Shown: in pieces, positions 35,557 through 44,271 of the stretch
Numbering within the stretch: position 1 is the first letter of the stretch
Layout of the letters: each line of letters begins with the position of its first letter
DNA from: Saprospiraceae bacterium
GTDB taxonomy: Bacteria > Bacteroidota > Bacteroidia > Chitinophagales > Saprospiraceae
Direction: 5' to 3'
Assembly: GCA_016715465.1 (NCBI GenBank)
Contig: JADKAA010000029.1
Coordinates: 2,480,001 to 2,544,000 of the forward strand
Length of the DNA stretch: 64,000 nt
The notes under the pieces: model-generated
What the model was told of the DNA's origin: nothing
The model's database searches: none
Seen by the model: only the letters and a program-made list of their open reading frames with translations
Position numbers and translations under genes: made by a program

Positions 35557-38373
35557 TTACCTTGTAAGATACACGTATCTGTTCCTGTCCAACTCTCTGA
35601 AAAATGGATCGGTAAGGTCTTCAATAAACTGAATGGCTTCTCCGGTAGATTTCATTTCCGGGCCCAGGTTTTTATCTACATTGGGAAATTTGTTGAATGA
35701 AAAAACAGGCACTTTTATGGCATAGCCCTTTAGTTTTTTCTCTATCGTAAAATCTTTGAGTTTTTTGTGTCCCATCATCACCTGTGTGGCTATGTTGAGG
35801 TAGGGCACTTTGTACGCCTTGGCTATGAACGGTGTTGTCCTGGATGCCCTTGGATTGGCTTCAATCACATATACCTTTTCACCTTTGATGGCAAACTGTA
35901 TGTTGATGAGTCCCTTTATTTTCAGTGCCATGGCAAGGCGTTCCGCATAAATGGCCATATGGTCCAGGACGTCCTGTGAAAGGCTGTACGTGGGCAACAC
36001 GGCCGAGCTGTCTCCGGAGTGGATACCCGCCGGTTCAATGTGTTCCATGATGCCCATGATGTGAAATTGCTCTCCATCATAGATGCCGTCGATTTCTGCT
36101 TCTTTGGCCCGTTCCAGAAATTGATCTATCAGTACCTTGTTGTCGGGCAGGTGTTTAAATATACTCAGCACGTGCTTTTCGAGTTCTTCATCATTGATGA
36201 CGATTCTCATCCGCTGCCCGCCCAATACGTAAGAAGGCCTTACCAGGACCGGATAAGTTACCTTTGCGGCCACCGCAAGGGCTTCGTCTGTATCCCTGGC
36301 CACACCGTATTTTGGGTAAGGTATATCGAGGTCCCGTAAAAGGTCACTAAACCTTCCCCTGTCCTCTGCCAGGTCCATGTCATCGTATGACGTGCCGATG
36401 ATCCTGATGCCCTTTTGATGGATGTATTCAGAAAGTTTCAACGCAGTCTGTCCTCCCAGTTGCACAATGACACCTTCCGGTTTTTCGTGATCTAATATTT
36501 CTTCCAGGTGTTCCCAGTATACCGGCTCAAAATAAAGTTTATCTGCGATGTCAAAATCTGTAGATACGGTCTCCGGATTGCAATTTACCATGATGGCTTC
36601 GTATCCTGCATCCTTTATGGCCAATAAGCCATGTACGCAGCAGTAATCAAATTCAATGCCCTGACCAATGCGATTTGGACCAGAACCAAGTACCACAATT
36701 TTTTTCTTGTCGGAAACAATGCTTTCATTTTCTCCATCAAAGGTCGAGTAGTAATACGGGGTCTTTGCCTCAAATTCTGCCGCACAAGTGTCCACCATTT
36801 TATAACTGCGCACAATGCCCAGGGCCTTTCTCCTTCGTGTTACTTCTGCCTCGCCAATGCGGAGCGTCCACGCAATTTGGGCATCGGAATATCCCATCAT
36901 CTTCAGCTCCCTGAAAAAATCTGTGGGTATGTCTTCTGCTACATTGTATCGCATCAGCCGCGATTCGGCGTCGTCGAGTTTTTTAATCTGGTTTAAAAAC
37001 CAGGGGTCAATGTGGGTCAGTTTTTGGAGAGACTTCACGGGTACCCCCAACCGGATTGCATCTTTAACCCGGAAAATGCGGTCATCGCTGGCCGCTTCAA
37101 GCCGCTGCAGAATGTCTTCCGTTTTCATCCATTCTTTTTTATCGGCTCCCAAGCCCGCCCGATTGTTTTCCAGGCTTTGGCAAGCCTTTTGTAATGCCTC
37201 AAGAAAACTTCGACCTATGGCCATCACTTCTCCAACCGATTTCATCTGCAAACCAAGGGTCGTGTCTGCTCCCTGAAACTTATCAAAGTTCCATCTGGGC
37301 ATTTTTACAATGACATAGTCCAGCGTGGGTTCAAAATAAGCAGATGTCGTCTTGGTAATCTGATTCTTCAATTCATCGAGATTATATCCGATGGCCAGCT
37401 TTGATGCGATCTTGGCAATGGGATATCCGGTGGCCTTACTGGCCAGTGCTGACGAACGCGATACCCTTGGGTTAATTTCTACGACGATCAGATCTTCGTT
37501 TTGAGGATTAAGTGCAAATTGTACATTGCAGCCTCCTGCAAAATTTCCCATGGATCGCATCAACAGGATGGCCTGGTCACGCATTTTCTGATATGCCGTA
37601 TCTGAAAGCGTCATGGCCGGAGCTACCGTAATGGAGTCTCCTGTGTGGATGCCCATTGGATCCAGGTTTTCTACGGTGCAAATGATTACGACATTGTTGT
37701 TTTGATCTCTCAATAATTCAAGCTCAAATTCTTTCCACCCAAGTACGGCTTTTTCTACCAAAACTTCGTGTGTCGGCGAGGCATCCAGACCCCTCCTCAG
37801 CGCTTCGTCAAATTCTTCTTTTTTATGCACAAATCCTCCCCCTGTTCCGCCCAGGGTAAAGCTGGGTCTGATCACCAAAGGAAAGCCGATAATCTGTGCC
37901 GCTTCTTTGCCTTCTAAAAAAGAGTTGGCAATCTGTGACGGAGCTACGGTCATGCCCAGAGAGATGACGTGCTGTCTGAAGAGTTCCCTGTCTTCAGCGA
38001 GTTTGATGGCCGTGACATCCACCCCAATCATCTTCACGTTGTATTTTTTCCACAAACCAACCGCTTCCGCCTCTATGGCAAGGTTCAGGGCCGTTTGTCC
38101 TCCCATCGTGGGGAGTACGGCATCTATTTGTCTTTCTTTAAGTATTTTTTCCAGGCTCTCTATTGTCAGCGGCCACAGATAAATATTGTCGGCCGTAACC
38201 TCATCGGTCATTATGGTTGCGGGATTGGAATTGATGAGAGATACTTCTATTCCCTCCTCTCTAAGTGACCTGGATGCTTGGGTGCCGGAATAATCGAATT
38301 CACAGGCCTGACCAATAATGATAGGGCCGCTACCGATGATCAATACGGAGCGGATTGAGGTGTCTTTTGGCAT
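35557..38373 (-). CDS. carB: Carbamoyl-phosphate synthase large subunit, short form
   Basis: CarB makes carbamoyl phosphate from bicarbonate, ammonia and two ATP for arginine and pyrimidine synthesis. The 938-residue protein has both synthetase halves. The first opens with VLIIGSGPIIIGQACEFDYSG and contains TLGGTGGGF. The second opens with VVLGSGPNRIGQGIEFDYCC and contains RPSYVLGGQRM. The internal oligomerisation region lies between them (about residues 400-535). The protein stops at RNRYVYLTR just after MKSTGEAIQF, so most of the C-terminal allosteric MGS domain present in the roughly 1,070-residue E. coli enzyme is missing. Short CarB proteins of this size are common in Bacteroidota, so this is a lineage form, not a truncation. 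carA is not in the window. Confidence 0.93.
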   Translation of the reverse strand: MPKDTSIRSVLIIGSGPIIIGQACEFDYSGTQASRSLREEGIEVSLINSNPATIMTDEVTADNIYLWPLTIESLEKILKERQIDAVLPTMGGQTALNLAIEAEAVGLWKKYNVKMIGVDVTAIKLAEDRELFRQHVISLGMTVAPSQIANSFLEGKEAAQIIGFPLVIRPSFTLGGTGGGFVHKKEEFDEALRRGLDASPTHEVLVEKAVLGWKEFELELLRDQNNNVVIICTVENLDPMGIHTGDSITVAPAMTLSDTAYQKMRDQAILLMRSMGNFAGGCNVQFALNPQNEDLIVVEINPRVSRSSALASKATGYPIAKIASKLAIGYNLDELKNQITKTTSAYFEPTLDYVIVKMPRWNFDKFQGADTTLGLQMKSVGEVMAIGRSFLEALQKACQSLENNRAGLGADKKEWMKTEDILQRLEAASDDRIFRVKDAIRLGVPVKSLQKLTHIDPWFLNQIKKLDDAESRLMRYNVAEDIPTDFFRELKMMGYSDAQIAWTLRIGEAEVTRRRKALGIVRSYKMVDTCAAEFEAKTPYYYSTFDGENESIVSDKKKIVVLGSGPNRIGQGIEFDYCCVHGLLAIKDAGYEAIMVNCNPETVSTDFDIADKLYFEPVYWEHLEEILDHEKPEGVIVQLGGQTALKLSEYIHQKGIRIIGTSYDDMDLAEDRGRFSDLLRDLDIPYPKYGVARDTDEALAVAAKVTYPVLVRPSYVLGGQRMRIVINDEELEKHVLSIFKHLPDNKVLIDQFLERAKEAEIDGIYDGEQFHIMGIMEHIEPAGIHSGDSSAVLPTYSLSQDVLDHMAIYAERLAMALKIKGLINIQFAIKGEKVYVIEANPRASRTTPFIAKAYKVPYLNIATQVMMGHKKLKDFTIEKKLKGYAIKVPVFSFNKFPNVDKNLGPEMKSTGEAIQFIEDLTDPFFRELDRNRYVYLTR

Positions 38374-38718
38374 ATCTGCTGGAAAATCTTTGAATTGGCT
38401 GCAAATATAGACAATATCCCAAACCTAAAGTCATAAGTCGCTGATATTATCCCATATATTTAATAAGTATAACACTAACTCATGACCAAATTTTTGCCTT
38501 TTTGGTCATTGATCTTCTCCGTGTGAGCTCCAAACCATTTCAGGATTTGGAAAAATACCTGGCCGTTCCAGTAACATACCTGGACCAATACAACATAACC
38601 GCTGCAAGAAGGCATAGACAAAACATCGTTGTTCTCAATTTGATTTCCGGTGATTCCCTTTGATGGTTGGGCGGACTTATGCTCCAGGACTTTGTGTGTT
38701 CGTGATATTCTTTTTGAA
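38374..38718. other. 345-bp intergenic region between carB and the nfu gene
   Basis: It holds a likely carB promoter box at 38402-38409 and a perfect 9-bp hairpin at 38482-38509 (ATGACCAAA pairing with TTTGGTCAT). The hairpin is not followed by a T-run on either strand. A minus-strand 86-codon frame covers part of it and overlaps the end of nfu. Its composition is not convincing and I do not call it a gene. Confidence 0.5.
38402..38409 (-). promoter_or_regulatory. TAnnTTTG box upstream of carB
   Basis: The minus strand reads TATATTTG, matching the Bacteroidota -7 element, and ends 28 bp upstream of the carB ATG at 38373. No clear TTTG is present at the expected spacing. Confidence 0.45.
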
Positions 38719-39330
38719 TTACCCCATTTCTGCAACCACCTCCGTCACTTCCGGTACCATGCGCTTCAGCATGCCCTCAATGCCTGATTTAAGCGTGATT
38801 GTACTAGACGGACAGCCACTGCAAGAGCCTTGAAGAATGACACTTACCACCCCTGCATTGAATGATTTAAACTCGATGTTTCCCCCGTCCATTTCGACTG
38901 CGGGCTTAACATAGGTGTCGATGAGTTCTTTGATCTTCTGAACGAGCACTGCCTCTCCTTCTGCATACTCAATGGCATTAGTGCTGTTGGCTTCCTGGGC
39001 CTTCATGGCGTCTTCAAAGCCAACTTTCAGGATGGGTTTTTCTTCCGAAATGTAGCTTTTAATGAATTCTTTTAAAACCAGCATAATGTCTGACCAGTTG
39101 TAATTGAATTCTTTGGTTATGGTCACAAAATTGTTACAAATGTAAACACCCTTTACGTAAGGAAAATCAAAGAGGGATGATGCCAATGGGGACCACGATG
39201 ATGCCAAATCTTTTTCTTTGAATTCGGCCGTGCCTTTATATAAGATGCGGTTAACGACAAATTTTAGGGTTTCCGGATTTGGCGTCTGTTCGGTGTACAA
39301 CATTACCGGTCCTGCTGCTATGGTACTCAT
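38719..39330 (-). CDS. Nfu-type iron-sulfur cluster scaffold/carrier
   Basis: I place the start at the ATG at 39330 (MSTIAAGPVMLYTEQTPNP), giving 203 residues. The frame opens further upstream at 39414, but that would run into the end of the penicillin-binding protein gene and past the promoter box. Residues about 8-95 are the Nfu N-terminal domain (YTEQTPNPETLKFVVNR, then SSLFDFPYVKGVYI). Residues about 130-203 are the NifU-like domain with the cluster-binding CxxC (GSCSGCPSS) after VEMDGGNIEFKSF. Nfu proteins carry Fe-S clusters from the assembly machinery to target enzymes in the cytosol. Confidence 0.88.
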   Translation of the reverse strand: MSTIAAGPVMLYTEQTPNPETLKFVVNRILYKGTAEFKEKDLASSWSPLASSLFDFPYVKGVYICNNFVTITKEFNYNWSDIMLVLKEFIKSYISEEKPILKVGFEDAMKAQEANSTNAIEYAEGEAVLVQKIKELIDTYVKPAVEMDGGNIEFKSFNAGVVSVILQGSCSGCPSSTITLKSGIEGMLKRMVPEVTEVVAEMG

Positions 39331-39352
39331 TCTGCTAATTTTATTTCTACAA

Positions 39353-39360
39353 CAAAAATA
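39353..39360 (-). promoter_or_regulatory. TAnnTTTG box for the nfu gene
   Basis: The minus strand reads TATTTTTG, ending 22 bp upstream of the ATG at 39330. Its position supports that start over the one at 39414. Confidence 0.45.
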
Positions 39361-39386
39361 CGCCTGTTTTGTTTTACTGCCACTCC

Positions 39387-39408
39387 TTGAATCAGAATTC
39401 TGATTCAA
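39387..39408. other. Perfect 22-bp palindrome at the 3' end of the PBP1A gene
   Basis: The sequence from TTGAATCAGAA (39387-39397) to its exact reverse complement (39398-39408) forms an uninterrupted 22-bp palindrome centred on GAATTC. It covers the last codons and stop of the penicillin-binding protein gene and sits about 30 bp upstream of the nfu promoter box. No T-run follows, so it is not an intrinsic terminator. It could be an operator for nfu or an mRNA 3' hairpin. Confidence 0.5.
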
Positions 39409-41944
39409 ATTCATCCCGCTTCATTTTTTCCATTTGAATCTGATTTCTTTCCGCGGCCGGTCGAATGGTTTTTACCTTGGCACAATGAATCATATCTGCA
39501 ACTCCTTCTGGCCATGGAGGAAAGCGCAACTTAGCGTTGAATATACCTGTGGTATCCGTTTCCAGTTTTTTGATGAGTTTTTGGAATACCGGTCTTGCGG
39601 TTACGTAGCCCTGACCATCGTTGAGGTTGGTAAATCTTATCCACTTATCATCGCCACCTGTCCAGACACCCACCACAAGCGAGGGTGTGATGCCCATAAA
39701 CCACCCGTCTGCATAATCGTTGGTGGTACCGGTCTTACCTCCGCATTCGGTTTTTAGTCCCATCGCAAAATCACCTCCTACTACATTTTTTAACATGTCT
39801 ACCATGATGGCGTTGTAAAATGGGTTGATGGCCGGTCTAATTTGTGGAGATGCGTTGTATATCGCTTTTCCGTTTTTGTCTTCAATGCGCAACACAAACA
39901 CCGGTTCGCGGTAGGTCCCCTTGTTGGCAAAGGTCGTATATGCCCCTGTCATTTGGTAAAGGCTGATGTCAACCGCTCCCAGACAGATTGACGGAAACAG
40001 GGGTACTGCCAAACGGCCATTGGGCAGCCGCTCGTGTTTGCTTATTCCTACTTTGTCAAGCAAGTCCCTTAGTTGTTCTACTGACCCCATTTCTTTTAGT
40101 AACCTCACGGTAATAGAGTTTTTTGAGTAAACCAAACCATGGTATAGATTGTACATGTTGCCTGTAAAAACATCTGTGGCATTGTTGGGCGTCCATTCTT
40201 TGTCCACATTAAAATTGGCATCGCCGGGCGCAATAGTATATTGAATGTCTTCGAATTCCTGGCAGGGAAGAATACCCCCAAAGGCCATCGCTGCGGTATA
40301 GACAAAAGGTTTTATTGTGGATCCCACGGAACGACGCGAAGTCACATGATCGTATTTAAAGTGTTGGTGGTCTATGCCACCAACCCAGGCTTTGATATGC
40401 CCGTTTGATGGATCTATAGCCAGTACAGCATTTTGCAGGTGCATGGCACTGAACTTTGTAGAATCCATTGGCGACATTGTGACTTCAACTTCCCCTTTTT
40501 CATAGTCAAAAACATTCATTTTGACCGGGGTTTTGAATTCTTTAAGAAATTGCGCTTGTAAGGATTTATAGGTGTTGGCTATGTCTCTAAACTCCGGGCT
40601 GTTGTAAAACGCCCTGTAAGACTCTATTTCTATTTTATCCACATAACCATTTTTATATAACTCGTTGATTATTAGTTTATTGGTATCCATGGCGATCAAA
40701 ACTTCGAGGATATTATCTGTTGATTTTATTCCTTTTATGCCCGCCAGTTTGGGACCCAGTATTTTTTCCCGGAGGGTACTATATCTGGGTGAGGCCTTGG
40801 CTTTGGAAATAAGGGCTTCGTGTCGAATCTTTTTTAGAAAATCATCTGCTTCGTATGTCCAGGGATTCATACCCTTCCATTGTTTGAAATACCTTTGTTG
40901 AAGCCAGGTCATGTGTTCTTTGGCTGCCTGTTCTGCATAGGTTTGGTATTTAAGGTCAAGGGTGGTAAATATTTTGAGTCCATCTGTATACACATTGTAC
41001 AGACTGCCATCGGATTTTTTAAGGTTTCTTTCCCTGATGAGGTGTTGCAACCATTTGGTAAGTTCTGCACGGAAATATGGGGCCGGCCCTTCACTTTGTT
41101 CTTGTTTTCTAAACTTTGAAACGTCTATGGTTTGTGAAAACATCTTTTCGTACGGTGCTTCTTTTTGGTAGCCACTTTCTTTTAATAGGGATAATACAAT
41201 ATTCCGACGTTCCCGGGTGCGGGTCTCAAACCTTACCGGATTAAAATAGCTGGGATTTTTGAGCATACCAATGAGCACAGCTGCTTCATCCAGATTGAGC
41301 TGATCCTGGCTTTTGTGGAAGTAAACTTTTGCGGCAGCGTGAATGCCGTGGGCTCCATTGATGAATTCGAACTTATTGAGATACATGGCAACGATCTCTT
41401 CTTTGGTATAACTTTTTTCAAGTTTAACCGCAGTGATCCACTCCTTTATTTTTGTTCTTAACAGGAGGGCGGCTCTTACCGGGGCGCTTTTACCTTTTGT
41501 GGACGGCCTTTCAAAAAGCAATTTTGCCAATTGCTGGGTTATGGTTGAACCGCCACCGGAGTCTTCTTTTTGTAACAATATGGTTTTAAAGCCTACGCGG
41601 GCCAATGCCCAGAAGTCCACACCGGAATGCGAAAAAAACCTTTCATCTTCCGTTGCAATGAGGGCTGCTATAAGATGCGGGTTTAATTGCTCGTAAGAAA
41701 CGGGGATCCTGTTCTCCACATAATACGTGCCCAGCACCTGACCGTTGATGTCAAATATTTCTGAAGCTAGTTTGTTGTTCGGGTTTTCCAATTCTGTAAA
41801 AGATGGAATTCCACTTTTCACAATCAGCCACAACGTCAGCATAAAACCCACCAGGATAAAGACCATAATGGCCCACAGCCATTTGACCGGTCTCAGCCTG
41901 CGGTCTTGTACAACCTCGCCATAAAGCTGTTGTATTTTTTTCAT
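39392..41944 (-). CDS. Penicillin-binding protein 1A, bifunctional transglycosylase/transpeptidase
   Basis: The 850-residue class A PBP polymerises and cross-links peptidoglycan at the outer face of the inner membrane. An N-terminal anchor helix (about residues 24-45) precedes the GT51 domain, with the catalytic-Glu region ATEDERFFSHSGVD and GGSTITQQLAK. The transpeptidase domain has SxxK in GSTIKPF (Ser near residue 540), SxN in YSKNSIT (about 609) and KTG in GGKTGTTNDYADGWF (about 737). All catalytic motifs are intact. The start overlaps the stop of the upstream LVIVD-repeat gene by one base, so the two are likely co-transcribed. Confidence 0.92.
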   Translation of the reverse strand: MKKIQQLYGEVVQDRRLRPVKWLWAIMVFILVGFMLTLWLIVKSGIPSFTELENPNNKLASEIFDINGQVLGTYYVENRIPVSYEQLNPHLIAALIATEDERFFSHSGVDFWALARVGFKTILLQKEDSGGGSTITQQLAKLLFERPSTKGKSAPVRAALLLRTKIKEWITAVKLEKSYTKEEIVAMYLNKFEFINGAHGIHAAAKVYFHKSQDQLNLDEAAVLIGMLKNPSYFNPVRFETRTRERRNIVLSLLKESGYQKEAPYEKMFSQTIDVSKFRKQEQSEGPAPYFRAELTKWLQHLIRERNLKKSDGSLYNVYTDGLKIFTTLDLKYQTYAEQAAKEHMTWLQQRYFKQWKGMNPWTYEADDFLKKIRHEALISKAKASPRYSTLREKILGPKLAGIKGIKSTDNILEVLIAMDTNKLIINELYKNGYVDKIEIESYRAFYNSPEFRDIANTYKSLQAQFLKEFKTPVKMNVFDYEKGEVEVTMSPMDSTKFSAMHLQNAVLAIDPSNGHIKAWVGGIDHQHFKYDHVTSRRSVGSTIKPFVYTAAMAFGGILPCQEFEDIQYTIAPGDANFNVDKEWTPNNATDVFTGNMYNLYHGLVYSKNSITVRLLKEMGSVEQLRDLLDKVGISKHERLPNGRLAVPLFPSICLGAVDISLYQMTGAYTTFANKGTYREPVFVLRIEDKNGKAIYNASPQIRPAINPFYNAIMVDMLKNVVGGDFAMGLKTECGGKTGTTNDYADGWFMGITPSLVVGVWTGGDDKWIRFTNLNDGQGYVTARPVFQKLIKKLETDTTGIFNAKLRFPPWPEGVADMIHCAKVKTIRPAAERNQIQMEKMKRDEFESEF

Positions 41945-43512
41945 TAAAACTGGGTTTTATTTACCTGACTTATTCCCTGGGTTGAAACGGTAGTTTTCCA
42001 GCGGCTGCCGTTGGCCGTTTCAAAGATCAGGCCTTTGTGTTTATTGTCAATCAAAATATTTCCCGGCATGGTAATTGCCATGGTTGGTACAGGCAGTGCT
42101 TGTGTTTGAAAGGTTCCGGCTGAAGATATGGTTATGTGGTATTTTGTGTCATTGGGGCTAGTGAGTATAAGTTTTCCGGGGTTGACCAGTTCAATGTCTG
42201 CGGAATCAATCCGGTTTGTTGCCTCTGCCGTTGTTGTTGCGGTGATTTTTATTCTACCATCGTTTTCTACAGTAAGTTTTTTATACCCCGAAATACTGTC
42301 TTTAAAAACAATACCCTTTCCCGCACCACTGATGTGAAGCGGTGCCTGGAACAAGACCTTTGGAAAATGGGGGTTTAGAGTTATCAGGCCATAAGTGATG
42401 TCTGAGGCCAGTATGCAGCCGGAGGGCAAAAATGGATAAACACCCCATGCCCCTTCATAAGAGGTATATGGGTTTCCATTGTTGTTGGGGTAAGTGTCGT
42501 AATATGCCGCCCTGATGGGTTTAATTGGATTGCTTACATCATAGACCTGGATGCCATCGTGATAATAGGCAATATACAATCCGTTTTCTTTTACAAAAGG
42601 ATTATGGGGCCTATTGTTTGTATAGGTTGGCGCACCCAGGGGATGTTTAAAGGTACTGAGCAGATTAATGTCATACCCTGTTGAATTTTTTAAGGTGCGA
42701 ATCACTTTAATGGGTCTTCCAATAGGTACCTCCTCTGCCACATAAAAATAGGCCGTATCCGGGTTGTTATACGCCGTATGTCTCCAGCTGCTATGGTTAT
42801 AGTTGCTCCCATCGTCGAGGTAGCCCTTAAAGGTTATATTGTTTGGGTCTGTACAGTCCCAAATGTAAAAGCCAGCATATCCTTGAGAAACATAGGCAAT
42901 ATGGTTTTCGACATATACATCATGCATATACAGGTTTTCGGCACCCGATACCCCTGGCAGTGTATTTAGGGCAACTTTTTTTAACAGGGTTGGGCTGGCC
43001 GGGTTGCTCAGGCTATATATGATCATCCAGTTTGTCGTAGTAGTGTTGTCTCTTGCACCCGCTACGTAAAGTCTTGCATTAGGTACGTCGATATAGATAT
43101 TATGGGCACGTTTGAATTGTGCTGTACTTTGCGTTACATTTATGTTATTGATTTGGGTAAGGTTGAAAATTTGTAGCCCTTCTTCTCCAGTGTCTGCGAC
43201 CCCATATACAAAGTTTTGGTATGTTTTGAAATCCCTCCAATAATTAGTAGAGTCAAGCCCATCCAAAAATTGATATTTTAATATTGGATTTCCACAGTTC
43301 GTAACGTCAAAAATATTGACTGCCAGGGTTGATCCTATGATGGCATATTCTTTACCATCAGGAGCAACATAACCCCATATATCGGTGTATTCATTTCCGG
43401 GCATACCGGCCACTTGTGCACGTTTTTTCATGTGCTGCGAGATCTGCCCAAAAAGAAAAAACGTTGTGTGAAAAAATAATAGAATAAATAAGATATCCCT
43501 TCTCTTAACCAT
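41944..43512 (-). CDS. Secreted LVIVD-repeat protein, choice-of-anchor B type
   Basis: I use the ATG at 43512 (MVKRRDILFILLFFHTTFFLFGQ), which begins directly with a signal peptide and gives 522 residues. A start at 43533 would overlap the divergent glycosylase gene. The mature protein has a seven-bladed-propeller look with LVIVD-type blades: YAIIGSTLAVNIFDVTN, GLQIFNLTQI, GFYIWDCTDPNNIT and GIQVYDVSNPIKPIRAAYYDTYP. It opens with the NEYTDIWGYVAPDGKEYA motif typical of choice-of-anchor B proteins. The C-terminal 150 residues form repeated short beta units and do not look like a standard T9SS sorting domain. It is probably on the cell surface or secreted. Its link to the co-transcribed PBP1A gene is unexplained. 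Confidence 0.78.
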   Translation of the reverse strand: MVKRRDILFILLFFHTTFFLFGQISQHMKKRAQVAGMPGNEYTDIWGYVAPDGKEYAIIGSTLAVNIFDVTNCGNPILKYQFLDGLDSTNYWRDFKTYQNFVYGVADTGEEGLQIFNLTQINNINVTQSTAQFKRAHNIYIDVPNARLYVAGARDNTTTTNWMIIYSLSNPASPTLLKKVALNTLPGVSGAENLYMHDVYVENHIAYVSQGYAGFYIWDCTDPNNITFKGYLDDGSNYNHSSWRHTAYNNPDTAYFYVAEEVPIGRPIKVIRTLKNSTGYDINLLSTFKHPLGAPTYTNNRPHNPFVKENGLYIAYYHDGIQVYDVSNPIKPIRAAYYDTYPNNNGNPYTSYEGAWGVYPFLPSGCILASDITYGLITLNPHFPKVLFQAPLHISGAGKGIVFKDSISGYKKLTVENDGRIKITATTTAEATNRIDSADIELVNPGKLILTSPNDTKYHITISSAGTFQTQALPVPTMAITMPGNILIDNKHKGLIFETANGSRWKTTVSTQGISQVNKTQF

Positions 43513-43526
43513 TATAAATTTGCTTG

Positions 43527-44141
43527 ATGACAAAAATAAATGAATCCATTATAAGTCACCTAAGAAAAGATAAAATTCTTAGAAAGATTGTAGATCTTAA
43601 TTCACCTCCCTCGCGAGCTTCAAGTAATGATGTTTATGAAAGTTTACTGGGGAGTATAGTATCACAACAACTTTCAACAAAGGCCGCTGAAACCATATAT
43701 AGACGTTTATTGGCATTATATGAGGATCGGGGTGCTCACCCTGAACACATCCTTCAAACAAGCCATGAAGAATTACGTGCATGTGGTTTATCTAATCAAA
43801 AAGCCATGTATGTAAAAAACCTAGCTGAATACTTTCTCAAAGTGCCAAAAGATAATAAATACTGGAATAAACTCGATGATGATGAAATCATTGGAAGGTT
43901 GTCTTCCATAAAAGGAATTGGCAAATGGACGGTACAAATGACGCTTATGTTTACCTTAAACCGACCCGATGTTTTTCCGGTTGATGATTTGATCATCAGA
44001 AACAGCATCATTTCTTACTACAAGCTTCAGGCTACAGGAAAAGAACTTCATGAGGTGCTCCATCGAGTGGCAGAAAAATGGAGGCCCTATAGAAGTTTTG
44101 CTTGTTTTTATTTATGGACAAACAAAGATAATTTAAAATAA
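43527..44141 (+). CDS. DNA-3-methyladenine glycosylase II family (HhH-GPD)
   Basis: The 204-residue protein begins MTKINESIISHLRKD. A TTG three bases upstream is also in frame but is a weaker choice. It removes alkylated bases from DNA as the first step of base excision repair. The family core is LLGSIVSQQLSTKAAETIY, the helix-hairpin-helix is LSSIKGIGKWTVQMTLMF (about residues 127-144), and the catalytic aspartate lies in DVFPVDDLII (about 153-154). It lacks the N-terminal TBP-like domain of E. coli AlkA and is closer in size to the compact Mag/MagIII-like enzymes. It is divergent from the LVIVD gene with a 14-bp gap. Confidence 0.87.
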   Translation: MTKINESIISHLRKDKILRKIVDLNSPPSRASSNDVYESLLGSIVSQQLSTKAAETIYRRLLALYEDRGAHPEHILQTSHEELRACGLSNQKAMYVKNLAEYFLKVPKDNKYWNKLDDDEIIGRLSSIKGIGKWTVQMTLMFTLNRPDVFPVDDLIIRNSIISYYKLQATGKELHEVLHRVAEKWRPYRSFACFYLWTNKDNLK

Positions 44142-44150
44142 CCTTTAAAA

Positions 44151-44166
44151 TGTTTCACGTGAAACA
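44151..44166. promoter_or_regulatory. parS centromere site 1
   Basis: The 16-bp sequence TGTTTCACGTGAAACA is an exact match to the conserved bacterial parS palindrome, the loading site for the CTP-dependent clamp ParB that directs chromosome segregation. It begins 10 bp after the glycosylase gene stop, in a non-coding gap. A perfect second copy lies 40 bp further on. Confidence 0.93.
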
Positions 44167-44206
44167 TCACTTTTACGTTTTATGAATCGTTATGATTATT
44201 CTTCAT

Positions 44207-44222
44207 TGTTTCACGTGAAACA
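44207..44222. promoter_or_regulatory. parS centromere site 2
   Basis: This is a second perfect TGTTTCACGTGAAACA. The two sites start 56 bp apart, and both lie between the glycosylase and M1 peptidase genes. Paired perfect sites are typical of a functional centromere and are normally found close to the replication origin. The candidate origin is about 4.3 kb downstream. parA and parB are not in the window. Confidence 0.93.
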
Positions 44223-44271
44223 TGAAAACCTTTCCCTAATTCACATTGTTACAATGGCTACAATTTAAATT

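Noticed and set aside
38475..38735. 86-codon minus-strand frame between carB and nfu
   Set aside because: It overlaps the end of nfu, contains a strong hairpin near its stop and has no recognisable feature. A small decayed gene cannot be excluded.
39331..39414. Longer nfu start at 39414
   Set aside because: It would overlap the PBP1A gene and include the nfu promoter box and the 22-bp palindrome. The added residues do not resemble the Nfu family.
44151..44222. Reading the palindromes as Noc-binding sites or an E-box-like operator
   Set aside because: Noc sites read TATTTCCCGGGAAATA. Both copies here match parS at all 16 positions, so parS is the better explanation.
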